The position numbers and the translations under genes are program-made. This document shows positions 18,504 through 26,960 of a DNA stretch of 64,000 bases, one piece after another. Below the pieces are notes generated by a model. That model was given only the letters and a program-made list of their open reading frames with translations, had not been told where the DNA came from and did not search any database. Origin of the DNA: Glutamicibacter ardleyensis (GTDB lineage Bacteria > Actinomycetota > Actinomycetes > Actinomycetales > Micrococcaceae); contig NZ_BMKX01000002.1 in assembly GCF_014644555.1 (NCBI RefSeq), positions 186,001 to 250,000 of the forward strand, given 5' to 3'. Position 1 is the stretch's first letter; every line of letters starts with the position of its first letter.

Positions 18504-20290
18504 TAGTACTTACGCTCCATCGGCTGGTAACGGGTAAAGATGACGGGCTTGGTTTCCATGCGAATGCCTGAAATGCCCTCGGTGGTAGCCGTTGCGTCGC
18601 GGTAGGACATCGAGTGCTTCATGAAGTTCTCGTCGTCGCGGTTCGGGAAGTCCTCGCGGTAGTGACCACCGCGTGATTCCTTGCGGTGCATGGCGGCAGC
18701 GGTCATAACCTCTGCCATGTCCAGCAAGAAGCCAAGCTCGATGGCTTCCAGAAGGTCAAGGTTGAAGCGCTTGCCCTTATCCTGGACCGAAACGTTCTTA
18801 TAACGCTCGCGTAGTTCTTCGATGACAACCAGTGCGCGATCCAGCGAATCCTTATCGCGGAATACCTGAACGTTAGCGTCCATGATGTCCTGAAGTTCCT
18901 TACGCAGTACCGCAACACGCTCGGTACCGGTGGAGTTCAGCATCGCATCGATCTGGGTGCTGGTGAACTTCTCTGGATCTTCTGGAAGTGCGACGAAGTC
19001 AGCGGTAGCCGCGTACTTCGCTGCCGAGAGGCCGGCGCGCTTACCGAAGACATTGATGTCCAACAGCGAGTTGGTGCCCAGACGGTTTGATCCGTGGACC
19101 GAGACGCAGGCGACTTCGCCGGCCGCGTAAAGCCCTGGGATCACGGTGTCGTTGTCCTGCAGGACCTCGGCATCGATGTTGGTAGGGATGCCACCCATCA
19201 CGTAGTGCGCGGTCGGGAAGACCGGTACCGGCTCGGTGTATGGCTCTACACCCAGGTAGGTACGGGCGAACTCGGTGATGTCCGGAAGCTTCGCATCGAT
19301 GTGCGCTGGTTCCAGGTGGGTGAGGTCAAGCAGTACGTAATCCTTGTTAGGACCACAGCCGCGGCCTTCGCGCACCTCGTTGGCCATCGAACGCGCGACA
19401 ATGTCACGCGGTGCGAGGTCCTTAATGGTTGGTGCGTAGCGCTCCATGAAGCGCTCACCTTCGGAGTTACGCAGGATTGCGCCTTCGCCACGAGCAGCCT
19501 CGGAAAGCAGGATGCCCAGCCCGGCCAAGCCGGTCGGGTGGAACTGCACAAATTCCATATCTTCCAGCGGGATGCCCTTGCGGAAGGCGATGCCCATGCC
19601 GTCACCGGTGAGGGTGTGGGCGTTGGAGGTGGTCTTGAAGACCTTGCCGGCGCCACCGGTTGCGAAGACAACCGACTTGGCCTGGAAGATGTGTAGCTCG
19701 CCGGTAGCCAGATCGTAAGATACGACGCCAGCAACGCGCTTCTGCTTGTAGGCGGTGCCATCCTCGCGGTAGGCATCTTCTTCAACCATCAGCATGTCCA
19801 GCACGTAGTACTCGTTGTAGAACTCAACGTTGTGCTTGACGCAGTTTTGGTAGAGGGTCTGCAAGATCATGTGACCGGTGCGGTCTGCTGCGTAGCAAGC
19901 ACGGCGAACCGCTGCCTTGCCGTGGTCACGGGTGTGACCGCCGAAGCGACGCTGGTCAATCTTGCCCTCTGGGGTGCGGTTGAATGGCAGACCCATTTTT
20001 TCCAGGTCGAGCACGGCGTCGATGGCTTCCTTCGCCATGACCTCCGCTGCGTCCTGGTCAACCAGGTAGTCGCCACCCTTAACGGTGTCGAAGGTGTGCC
20101 ACTCCCAGTTGTCTTCCTCGACGTTGGCAAGTGCTGCACACATGCCGCCCTGGGCCGCACCGGTGTGCGAACGGGTTGGGTAAAGCTTGGTTAGCACTGC
20201 GGTGTGTGCGCGCTGACCGGATTCGATCGCCGCACGCATACCTGCACCACCGGCACCGACGATGACTACGTCGTACTTGTGTACCTGCAT
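18503..20290 (-). CDS. sdhA: Succinate dehydrogenase flavoprotein subunit
   Basis: Catalytic subunit of complex II, oxidising succinate to fumarate. 595 residues. It has the FAD motif VIVGAGGAGMRAAIES, the covalent-FAD His42 in RSHTGAAQGGMC, and the substrate-site segments FHPTGLAGLGILLSEAARGE, HYVMGGIPTN and GSNRLGTNSLLDI. The C-terminal helical domain ends KPVIFTRYQPMERKY. It starts 48 bp after sdhD. Catalytic residues appear intact. Fumarase (fumC) lies 40 kb away and takes the product. Confidence 0.97.
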   Translation of the reverse strand: MQVHKYDVVIVGAGGAGMRAAIESGQRAHTAVLTKLYPTRSHTGAAQGGMCAALANVEEDNWEWHTFDTVKGGDYLVDQDAAEVMAKEAIDAVLDLEKMGLPFNRTPEGKIDQRRFGGHTRDHGKAAVRRACYAADRTGHMILQTLYQNCVKHNVEFYNEYYVLDMLMVEEDAYREDGTAYKQKRVAGVVSYDLATGELHIFQAKSVVFATGGAGKVFKTTSNAHTLTGDGMGIAFRKGIPLEDMEFVQFHPTGLAGLGILLSEAARGEGAILRNSEGERFMERYAPTIKDLAPRDIVARSMANEVREGRGCGPNKDYVLLDLTHLEPAHIDAKLPDITEFARTYLGVEPYTEPVPVFPTAHYVMGGIPTNIDAEVLQDNDTVIPGLYAAGEVACVSVHGSNRLGTNSLLDINVFGKRAGLSAAKYAATADFVALPEDPEKFTSTQIDAMLNSTGTERVAVLRKELQDIMDANVQVFRDKDSLDRALVVIEELRERYKNVSVQDKGKRFNLDLLEAIELGFLLDMAEVMTAAAMHRKESRGGHYREDFPNRDDENFMKHSMSYRDATATTEGISGIRMETKPVIFTRYQPMERKY

Positions 20291-20338
20291 TCTTGATGCT
20301 CTCTTTTCTAAAAAATCTTTGTGACTAAAAAACGGGTT

Positions 20339-20782
20339 CTAGCACTGTGGCAACGGGCTGTTCACGATGCATGGATCGAAGGTGAAGATCACCAGGGAGC
20401 CAAGCACGATGATGAAGATCGTTGCTACGTAGAGCAGACCCTTTAGCCACGCACGGGTTGCGTGCTTCTCGGCGTAATCGTTGATGATGGTACGCACACC
20501 GTTAGTGCCGTGCAGCATCGACAACCACAGCAGTGCCAAATCCCAGAACTGCCATACTGGATCGGCCCACTTGCCGGCAACAAAGCCGAAGGAGAGGCCG
20601 TTTACGCCCTCGCCGGTGAGCAGGTTAGCGATGAGGTGCCCGAAAATCAGGATGACCAGCACTACGCCCGAGAGGCGCATAAACAGCCATGCAAGCATCT
20701 CGAAGTTGCCGCGCGACTTTGGTCCGCGAACATACTTCGGATCTAGACGCTGGCTACGTGGTTCAGCAATTTCTGCGCTCAT
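20339..20782 (-). CDS. sdhD: Succinate dehydrogenase membrane anchor
   Basis: A 147-residue membrane anchor of complex II with three hydrophobic helices (about 28-50, 70-90 and 112-138). The motif MLHGTNGVRTIINDYAEKH carries the haem-ligand His and quinone-site residues typical of the SdhD group. The N terminus is polar (PKSRGNFEMLAWLFMRLSGV). It starts 3 bp after sdhC ends, in operon order C-D-A-B. Anchor subunits diverge quickly, so assignment rests partly on position. Confidence 0.92.
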   Translation of the reverse strand: MSAEIAEPRSQRLDPKYVRGPKSRGNFEMLAWLFMRLSGVVLVILIFGHLIANLLTGEGVNGLSFGFVAGKWADPVWQFWDLALLWLSMLHGTNGVRTIINDYAEKHATRAWLKGLLYVATIFIIVLGSLVIFTFDPCIVNSPLPQC

Positions 20783-20785
20783 GGT

Positions 20786-21166
20786 TTAGTGTCCTCCGAA
20801 TGCAAGCGAGAGGTGACGGATTGCGAAGCCGGCGAATACAACTACCCAAACGCCGATGACACCCCACAACAGCTGACGCTGGTACTTGGTGCCCTGTTTC
20901 CAGAAGTCAACCAAGATCAAACGCAGACCATTAAACGCGTGGAAAAGGATGGCAGCGACCAAAGCGGTTTCGCCCAATGCCATCAAGGGGTTTTTGTACG
21001 TGGCAATCACTGCGTCGTATGCACTGGCATCGACGCGTACAAGTGCTGTATCAAGCACGTGCACTAAAAGAAAAAGGAAAATAACGACACCGGTGACCCG
21101 GTGTCCCACCCAGGACCACATGCCTTCACGGCCGCGGTATAGGGTGCCTGACGAAGTCTTCGACAC
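20786..21166 (-). CDS. sdhC: Succinate dehydrogenase cytochrome b556 subunit
   Basis: A 126-residue anchor subunit with three membrane helices. The N-terminal GREGMWSWVGHRVTGVVIFLFLLVHV contains the Sdh_cyt signature Ser/His/Arg, and LFHAFNGLRLILVDF has the haem-ligand His. The open frame extends to 21214, but the GTG at 21166 has a GGAGG ribosome site 9 nt upstream and gives the usual length. The first gene of the sdhCDAB operon. The promoter is probably near a TATACA -10 box at 21206-21201 (minus strand). CRP-like and Rex-like palindromes lie upstream. Confidence 0.93.
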   Translation of the reverse strand: MSKTSSGTLYRGREGMWSWVGHRVTGVVIFLFLLVHVLDTALVRVDASAYDAVIATYKNPLMALGETALVAAILFHAFNGLRLILVDFWKQGTKYQRQLLWGVIGVWVVVFAGFAIRHLSLAFGGH

Positions 21167-21198
21167 TGAACTAAACCTCCAAGGCTCGCAACGGCGCA

Positions 21199-21213
21199 TG
21201 TGTATATTGCACA
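21199..21213. promoter_or_regulatory. Palindrome over the likely sdhC promoter (CRP/GlxR-like)
   Basis: TGTGTATATTGCACA reads as TGTG-N7-CACA, partly matching the CRP/GlxR pattern TGTGAnnTAnnTCACA but one base shorter. It contains the minus-strand -10 box TATACA. Assignment to a regulator is speculative. Confidence 0.35.
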
Positions 21214-21298
21214 CAATGAGATTTGACGCACTTGTGCGAGCGTTCCTTGTGCGAGTCTAAACCACAAATGAGCCTTGGTTCTATCTTGAGTCTTGTGC

Positions 21299-21316
21299 TT
21301 GTGAGTATGTTCACCG
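21299..21316. promoter_or_regulatory. Weak Rex-like site upstream of sdhC
   Basis: TTGTGA-(5 nt)-TTCAC resembles the Rex operator TTGTGAA-N4-TTCACAA, with 6 of 7 and 5 of 7 matches in the two halves. It lies 133 bp upstream of the sdhC GTG and also 130 bp before manC. Sequence match only. Confidence 0.3.
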
Positions 21317-21445
21317 AATAGTGGCATTTTTGCGCTTAACGGCCGGGAATACGCGCGTAATAACGCATAGTTGCATGGCGTATTTATTGGTGGCGAAGTG
21401 TCTCAATGACGGGGTTTGCCCACCGAATGAATTAGTGTAGACCGT

Positions 21446-22558
21446 GTGAATGCAGACCTTTTAGCGCGCTTCCATGGCGTCATCCCGGCCGGTGGCGTCG
21501 GAACCCGATTGTGGCCCCTCTCCCGAGCCTCGGCTCCCAAATTCCTGCACGATCTCACCGGATCGGGCTCGACGCTGATTCGTGCGACCTTTGATCGTCT
21601 GGTCCCGCTGGCCGGCGAACGGATTATGGTCGTCACCGGCAAGGCGCACCGTGGAGCGGTCGTAGCCCAACTGCCCGAAATCTCCGATGAAAACCTGGTG
21701 CTCGAACCGGCACCACGCGATTCGGCCGCAGCTATCGGTTTGGCTGCCGCAATTCTTTACCGCCGCGACCCCAACATCATCATGGGTTCTTTCGCGGCGG
21801 ACCAGGTTATCGGTCCGGTAGAAATCTTCCAGCAGGCGCTGGTCGAAGCGATCCATACCGCGGCCACCGGCAAGATCGTCACCATCGGTATTCACCCCAC
21901 CCACGCCTCCACCGCCTTTGGCTACATCAAGGCCGGTGAATCTCTGGACGTAGTTAACGCGCCCAGTGCGCGTGGTGTGGTGGAGTTCGTGGAGAAGCCG
22001 GACGAAGATACCGCCCGGCGTTATCTAGCCGGGGGCGGATTCCTCTGGAACGCCGGAATGTTTGTCGCACCGGTGGGATTGATGCTCAAACATCTCGAAG
22101 CTAATGAACCGGACCTCTATACGGGACTGATGCGCATCGCCGACGCGTGGGATACCGAGCAGCGCGACGAGGTCATGACCGAGGTGTGGGAAAACCTGCC
22201 AAAGACCGCGATTGACTACGCGGTGGCCGAGCCGGCCGCGGCCGCCGGTGACGTCGCGGTGATCCCGGGTATTTTCAACTGGGATGATGTCGGAGACTTC
22301 GCCGCCATCGGCCGTTTGAACAGCGAAGACGCCGAAGAGGGCGTCATCACCCTCGGTGAGGCAGTGCGGGTGTACGCCGACAACGCCACCGGCGTGGTCT
22401 ACAGCGATCGACCACGAGTGGTTGCACTGATCGGCATCGATGACGTGATCGTGGTGGATACCACCGATGCGTTGTTGGTGACCACCAAGGAGCACGCGCA
22501 AAAGGTCAAAGCGACCGTGGAACAGCTCAAGGAGCGCGGGGATACCTCGGTCCTCTAG
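21446..22558 (+). CDS. manC: Mannose-1-phosphate guanylyltransferase
   Basis: Makes GDP-mannose from GTP and mannose-1-phosphate for glycolipids and glycoproteins. The 370-residue protein lacks the C-terminal mannose-6-phosphate isomerase domain of bifunctional enzymes. The nucleotide-binding signature is VIPAGGVGTRLWPLSR with APKFLHDL. Further motifs are VLEPAPRDSAAAIGLAA and the active-site EFVEKPDEDTARRYL plus FLWNAGMFV. A GTG start at 21446 is used. The isomerase that would feed this pathway (manA) ends the window on the far side, 42 kb away. The gene diverges from sdhC across about 280 bp. No other mannan genes are nearby. Confidence 0.92.
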   Translation: MNADLLARFHGVIPAGGVGTRLWPLSRASAPKFLHDLTGSGSTLIRATFDRLVPLAGERIMVVTGKAHRGAVVAQLPEISDENLVLEPAPRDSAAAIGLAAAILYRRDPNIIMGSFAADQVIGPVEIFQQALVEAIHTAATGKIVTIGIHPTHASTAFGYIKAGESLDVVNAPSARGVVEFVEKPDEDTARRYLAGGGFLWNAGMFVAPVGLMLKHLEANEPDLYTGLMRIADAWDTEQRDEVMTEVWENLPKTAIDYAVAEPAAAAGDVAVIPGIFNWDDVGDFAAIGRLNSEDAEEGVITLGEAVRVYADNATGVVYSDRPRVVALIGIDDVIVVDTTDALLVTTKEHAQKVKATVEQLKERGDTSVL

Positions 22559-22647
22559 GTCGGGCAGAGCGCAAGACTATTTCATCGGGTGTCCAAAAGT
22601 TACGTGCTGGCTAGGAAGCGCATGGCTCGGGGCGTATCTTCGTTAAG

Positions 22648-23853
22648 GTGTCTTCGATGAATGAAAATGGCAAGTTAGCATCCGTCCAGCAGTGGACCGA
22701 GCCGTTACTGCCTGCGCTGCTGGAGTTCCGCCGCGAGCTACACCGCAACCCGGAGCTTTCCTTCGCCGAGTTCCAGAGCACCGCACGGATCCTTAACACG
22801 TTGCGTGAAGCCGGATTGGACCCGGTGCCGATGGAGCAAACCGGAGCGTTTGTTGATGTGGGGCAGGGTCCGATTCGTTTGGGGCTGCGCGCCGACATTG
22901 ATGCCTTGCCGGTGCTCGAAGAAACCGGACTGGAATTCGCCTCAATGACCGACGGGGTAGCCCACGCGTGCGGCCACGACATTCACACGACGGTGATGCT
23001 CGGGGTGGCCTTGGCGCTCAAATCCATGGACGATGCCGGTGCACTGCACGGCAAAATCCGGGTGATCTTCCAGCCTGCCGAAGAAAAGCTACCTGGCGGT
23101 GCGCTCTCGGTGATCGAACAGGGGATTTTGGACGAGGTTCCCCGCGTGCTCGCATTGCACTGTGATCCGCGCATCGACGTGGGAAAGATCGGTACTCGTA
23201 TCGGAGCGATCACCTCTGCCAGCGACACCATCCGCATCGAGGTTAATGGTCGGGGAGGGCATACCTCACGGCCACATCTGACCGAAGATATTGTCTTTGC
23301 GATGAGCCAGATCGCCACCCAGGTCCCGGCGGTGCTCGGACGCAAGCTTGATGTACGTTCAGCGGTATCGGTGGTGTGGGGGCAAATTCACGCCGGGAGC
23401 GCGCCGAACGCGATTCCGGCCACCGGCTACCTTGCTGGCACCATGCGTTGCCTCGACGGTGAGGTTTGGTACGCCGCCGGAGAGCTACTGGATGCGACCG
23501 TTCGTCAGGTGGCCGCGCCCTATGGCGTTGAAATTAAAATGCAGCATACCCGCGGGGTTCCGCCGGTAATTAATGCCCCGGCGGAGACGGCCTTGATCGA
23601 AGACGCGGCGCGTCGTGAATTCGGTGCTGCCGCTATTGAGCTGACTCCGCAGTCCATGGGCGGGGAAGACTTTGCGTGGATGACGCAGAAGGTTTCTGGG
23701 GCGATGTTGCGCTTGGGTACCCGTACCCCGGGTGGCAAAACCTTTGACCTGCATCGGGGGGACTACAACCCGGACGAGCGCAGTATTTCTGTTGGCGTCC
23801 GGCTGATGGCAGCGGCGGCCATTCAAGCCATCGACGAAGCGCTGGCCAACTAG
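22648..23853 (+). CDS. M20D family amidohydrolase (aminoacylase/hippurate hydrolase-like)
   Basis: A 401-residue zinc-dependent amidohydrolase of the M20D group, which removes N-acyl groups from amino acids or auxin conjugates. FRRELHRNPELSF starts the fold. The metal-site motifs are GLRADIDALPV, HACGHDIHTTVMLG (His, Cys region), IFQPAEEKLPGG (Glu) and SMGGEDFAWM. The dimerisation domain begins VNGRGGHTSRPHLTED. GTG 22648 and ATG 22657 are both possible starts; AAGGTG six bases before the ATG slightly favours the latter. The substrate is unknown. It follows manC on the same strand by 89 bp. Confidence 0.9.
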   Translation: MSSMNENGKLASVQQWTEPLLPALLEFRRELHRNPELSFAEFQSTARILNTLREAGLDPVPMEQTGAFVDVGQGPIRLGLRADIDALPVLEETGLEFASMTDGVAHACGHDIHTTVMLGVALALKSMDDAGALHGKIRVIFQPAEEKLPGGALSVIEQGILDEVPRVLALHCDPRIDVGKIGTRIGAITSASDTIRIEVNGRGGHTSRPHLTEDIVFAMSQIATQVPAVLGRKLDVRSAVSVVWGQIHAGSAPNAIPATGYLAGTMRCLDGEVWYAAGELLDATVRQVAAPYGVEIKMQHTRGVPPVINAPAETALIEDAARREFGAAAIELTPQSMGGEDFAWMTQKVSGAMLRLGTRTPGGKTFDLHRGDYNPDERSISVGVRLMAAAAIQAIDEALAN

Positions 23854-24116
23854 GGGAAACCCGAAAATTTTTAACACTTGTTTGACGCTTTAACAAACTG
23901 TCATCTGACTAGGGTGTTGGCGTTAAGCGCTTGCCGTCTTGTGGTCTGGAAGTTACCGGTTTGTAATCTTCAACGTCTTTACCTAAGGCGTATCTCCGAT
24001 AGGCTATGGAAACGATGGGAAAGCTAGTACTTTTTTGCCACTCGCGAAGGTCAACTTCACGAATCTAAAGGTTCCTCGCCTCCCGGTAATCTCGCACTTC
24101 ACTCATGGAGGTTTAG

Positions 24117-25205
24117 ATGCGCTTCTTATCGCGCAAGACCGGTGTGGCCGCGGCCATGCTCGGCATTTCAGCTTTGGCATTAAGCGCCTGTGGCGCTGCC
24201 CCAGAAGATTCCGACAAAGCCGCCGGAAACTCTGACTACATTGGCTGCATCGTTTCCGACTCCGGCGGATTTGATGACCAGTCCTTCAACGAGTCATCGC
24301 ACCGTGGCCTGATGGCCGCTGCCGATGATATTGGTTTTAAGCCACGCGAGGCAGAGTCGAAGTCCAACTCGGACTTCGCCACTAACCTCACTGGCATGAT
24401 GAATGCCGGTTGTAATCTGACCGTCACCGTTGGCTTCCTGCTTGGCGATGCGACTGCGCAGGCCGCTGCCGCTAACCCTGAAAAGCACTTCGCGATCGTC
24501 GACTTCCAGTACGAGAAGCCGATCGAAAACGTCAAGCCGATCATCTATGACACGGCTCAGGCTGCCTTCTTGGCAGGCTACGCAGCTGCAGCAGCCTCCG
24601 AGACCGGCACAGTAGCCACCTTCGGCGGCGTCAAGATCCCTACCGTGACCATCTTCATGGACGGCTTCGCCGACGGCGTCGCAAAGTTCAACGAAGACAA
24701 GGGCGAAAACGTCAAGCTCCTTGGCTGGGATAAGAAGAAGCAGGATGGTACCTTCACCGGCGACTTCGAAAAGCAGGATAAGGGCAAGCAGGTGACCAAG
24801 AACTTCATCGACAACGGTGCAGACGTGGTCATGCCGGTTGCAGGCCCCGTAGGCAAGGGCGCCGGTGCTGCAGTGGTTGACGCAAATAAGGGCGGCAAGG
24901 ACGTCAAACTGATTTGGGTTGACTCCGACGGTTACGAAACCGCTCCAGACTACAAGGCCGTCATGCTGACTTCCGTGGTCAAGACCATGGACAAGGCAGT
25001 CGAAGAAGTCATCGTCACCGACGCTGACGGCAATTTCGACGCAACCCCTTACGTGGGAACCCTGGAGAACGAGGGTGTGGCACTGGCCCCATTCCACGAT
25101 TTTGACTCCAAGATCTCCGATGAGACCAAGTCCGAACTGGACGCACTGAAGGCATCGATCATCTCCGGTGACCTGAAGGTTGAATCGAAGGCCAGCCCTA
25201 AGTAG
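24117..25205 (+). CDS. BMP family nucleoside-binding lipoprotein
   Basis: Substrate-binding protein (Bmp/Med/PnrA family) of an ABC importer, most likely for nucleosides. 362 residues. The signal sequence ends in the lipobox LSAC (Cys25), so the mature protein is anchored to the outer face of the membrane. Family motifs include GGFDDQSFNESSHRGL, NADFA-type SNSDFATNL and FLAGYAAAAASETGTVATFGG. The ATG has a strong GGAGG site. It starts the transport operon that continues with ATPase, two permeases and then cytidine deaminase and thymidine phosphorylase, which points to nucleosides as the cargo. A stable hairpin separates it from the ATPase gene, probably allowing more of this component. Confidence 0.93.
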   Translation: MRFLSRKTGVAAAMLGISALALSACGAAPEDSDKAAGNSDYIGCIVSDSGGFDDQSFNESSHRGLMAAADDIGFKPREAESKSNSDFATNLTGMMNAGCNLTVTVGFLLGDATAQAAAANPEKHFAIVDFQYEKPIENVKPIIYDTAQAAFLAGYAAAAASETGTVATFGGVKIPTVTIFMDGFADGVAKFNEDKGENVKLLGWDKKKQDGTFTGDFEKQDKGKQVTKNFIDNGADVVMPVAGPVGKGAGAAVVDANKGGKDVKLIWVDSDGYETAPDYKAVMLTSVVKTMDKAVEEVIVTDADGNFDATPYVGTLENEGVALAPFHDFDSKISDETKSELDALKASIISGDLKVESKASPK

Positions 25206-25234
25206 GGTTTGCACCACCACAGAATAAGTCATCC

Positions 25235-25281
25235 GAGCGCGTCACCGCTCACCGCCTGAGCGGTGAACTGGTGACGCGCTC
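25235..25281 (+). terminator. Intercistronic hairpin between BMP and ATPase genes
   Basis: Nested perfect stems: GAGCGCGTCACC/GGTGACGCGCTC outside (25235-25246, 25270-25281) and ACCGCTCA/TGAGCGGT inside. There is no long U-tract. It probably partly terminates transcription or protects the upstream message, so the binding protein outnumbers the membrane subunits. Confidence 0.75.
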
Positions 25282-25328
25282 TATGACTGCCCACCGCCCA
25301 ACAACCGAACAACAAAGATGGTGGAATC

Positions 25329-26960
25329 GTGAAACTCGAACTACGAGGAATCTCGAAGGCCTTCGGTTCTTTCTACGCCAATAAGGATATCGACCTCGTG
25401 GTCGATAATGCCCAAATCCACTGTTTGCTCGGTGAAAATGGCGCGGGAAAGTCCACGCTGATGAACGTGCTCTACGGCCTGTATCAGCCGACCGAGGGTC
25501 AAATCCTGATCGACGACAAGCCCGTACAATTCTCCGGGCCAGGCGATGCGATGGCAGCCGGCATCGGCATGGTGCACCAGCACTTTATGCTGATCCCGGT
25601 CTTCACCGTCGCCGAAAACATTGCTCTGGGAGCCGAGGCCACGAAGGCCGGCGGCGTCCTGGACCTTCAAGTTACGCGCAAGAAGATCCGTGAAATCTCC
25701 GATCGCTACGGGTTCGACGTTGACCCCGACGCGATCGTCGAGGATTTGCCGGTCGGCGTGCAACAGCGCGTGGAAATTATCAAGGCCCTGGTCCGTGAGG
25801 CGAAGGTGCTCATTCTTGATGAGCCGACCGCGGTGCTGACCCCGCAGGAAACCGACGAGCTGTTGGACATCATGCGCCAGCTCAAAGCCAATGGCACCTC
25901 GATCGTGTTTATCTCACACAAGCTGCGCGAGGTCCGTGCGGTCTCCGATGTGATCACCGTAGTGCGCCGCGGTCTGGTGATCGATTCGGTGGCCCCCGAA
26001 ACTTCCACCACCGACCTGGCTAACCTGATGGTGGGCCGTGCGGTGCAGCTAAATCTGAACAAGGAAGCCGCAACTCCGGGTGCAGCGAGCTTGGTGGTCC
26101 GCGATGTCAGTGTGGTCAACGCCGCCGGCACCACCACCTTGGACCATGTCTCCTTCGAAATCCACCAGGGCGAAATCCTCGCCGTGGCAGGTGTTCAGGG
26201 CAACGGACAAACCGAGCTGACCGAGGCGATTCTAGGCACCCAGCCGGTGACCGCCGGATCGATCAAGCTTGACGGTTTGGAACTTGTTGGCAAATCGGTC
26301 AAGCAGGTTTTGCGCGCCGGCGTCGGCTTTGTCCCCGAGGACCGCTCGGTGCACGGACTGGTCACCCAGTTCTCCATCGAAGAGAACCTGATCTTGGACC
26401 TGTATGACCGCAAACCCTTCGGCAAGGGTATTTCGATGAACCTGGACGCGATGAAGAAGAACGCGACCAAGCAGATCGCGGACTTCGACGTGCGTACCGA
26501 CAACGCGTTGAACCCGGCCTCCAGCCTGTCCGGCGGCAACCAGCAAAAGGTCGTGATGGCCCGCGAGCTGAGCCGCGACTTGAAGCTGTTCATCGCCTCG
26601 CAGCCTACCCGCGGCGTGGACGTGGGCTCGATTGAATTCCTGCACCGGCGCATCGTCGCCGAACGCGACAAGGGAACCCCGGTAATGATCGTCTCCACCG
26701 AACTGGACGAGGTCATGGAGCTCGCGGACCGCATTGCGGTGCTCTACAAGGGCAAGATCAACGGCATCGTGCCGGGCAATACCTCCCGCGAGGTGCTCGG
26801 CCTGATGATGGCCGGAGTCTCCCAAGCCGATGCGATCAGCCAGGCCGATCATGTTAAGGCCGACGCCGAACCAGTAGAAGCACAACCGGTACCTGCCCAA
26901 GCACCGCAGGTCACCCACAAACCTAAGCACAGCACCACAGCGGAAGGAGATGCGCAGTGA
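25329..26960 (+). CDS. ABC transporter ATPase, nucleoside type (tandem, YufO/RbsA-like)
   Basis: A 543-residue double-ATPase of the simple-sugar/nucleoside importer family. The first domain has Walker A GENGAGKST and Walker B VLILDEPTAV, and its signature segment is LPVGVQQRVEIIKAL. The second domain (from about 255) has the altered P-loop GVQGNGQTEL, usual for this family, and the signature LSGGNQQKV. The C-terminal 40 residues are Ala/Pro-rich and disordered. Start is GTG 25329. It overlaps the first permease gene (GTGA). It pairs with the BMP lipoprotein upstream and the two permeases downstream. Confidence 0.94.
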   Translation: MKLELRGISKAFGSFYANKDIDLVVDNAQIHCLLGENGAGKSTLMNVLYGLYQPTEGQILIDDKPVQFSGPGDAMAAGIGMVHQHFMLIPVFTVAENIALGAEATKAGGVLDLQVTRKKIREISDRYGFDVDPDAIVEDLPVGVQQRVEIIKALVREAKVLILDEPTAVLTPQETDELLDIMRQLKANGTSIVFISHKLREVRAVSDVITVVRRGLVIDSVAPETSTTDLANLMVGRAVQLNLNKEAATPGAASLVVRDVSVVNAAGTTTLDHVSFEIHQGEILAVAGVQGNGQTELTEAILGTQPVTAGSIKLDGLELVGKSVKQVLRAGVGFVPEDRSVHGLVTQFSIEENLILDLYDRKPFGKGISMNLDAMKKNATKQIADFDVRTDNALNPASSLSGGNQQKVVMARELSRDLKLFIASQPTRGVDVGSIEFLHRRIVAERDKGTPVMIVSTELDEVMELADRIAVLYKGKINGIVPGNTSREVLGLMMAGVSQADAISQADHVKADAEPVEAQPVPAQAPQVTHKPKHSTTAEGDAQ

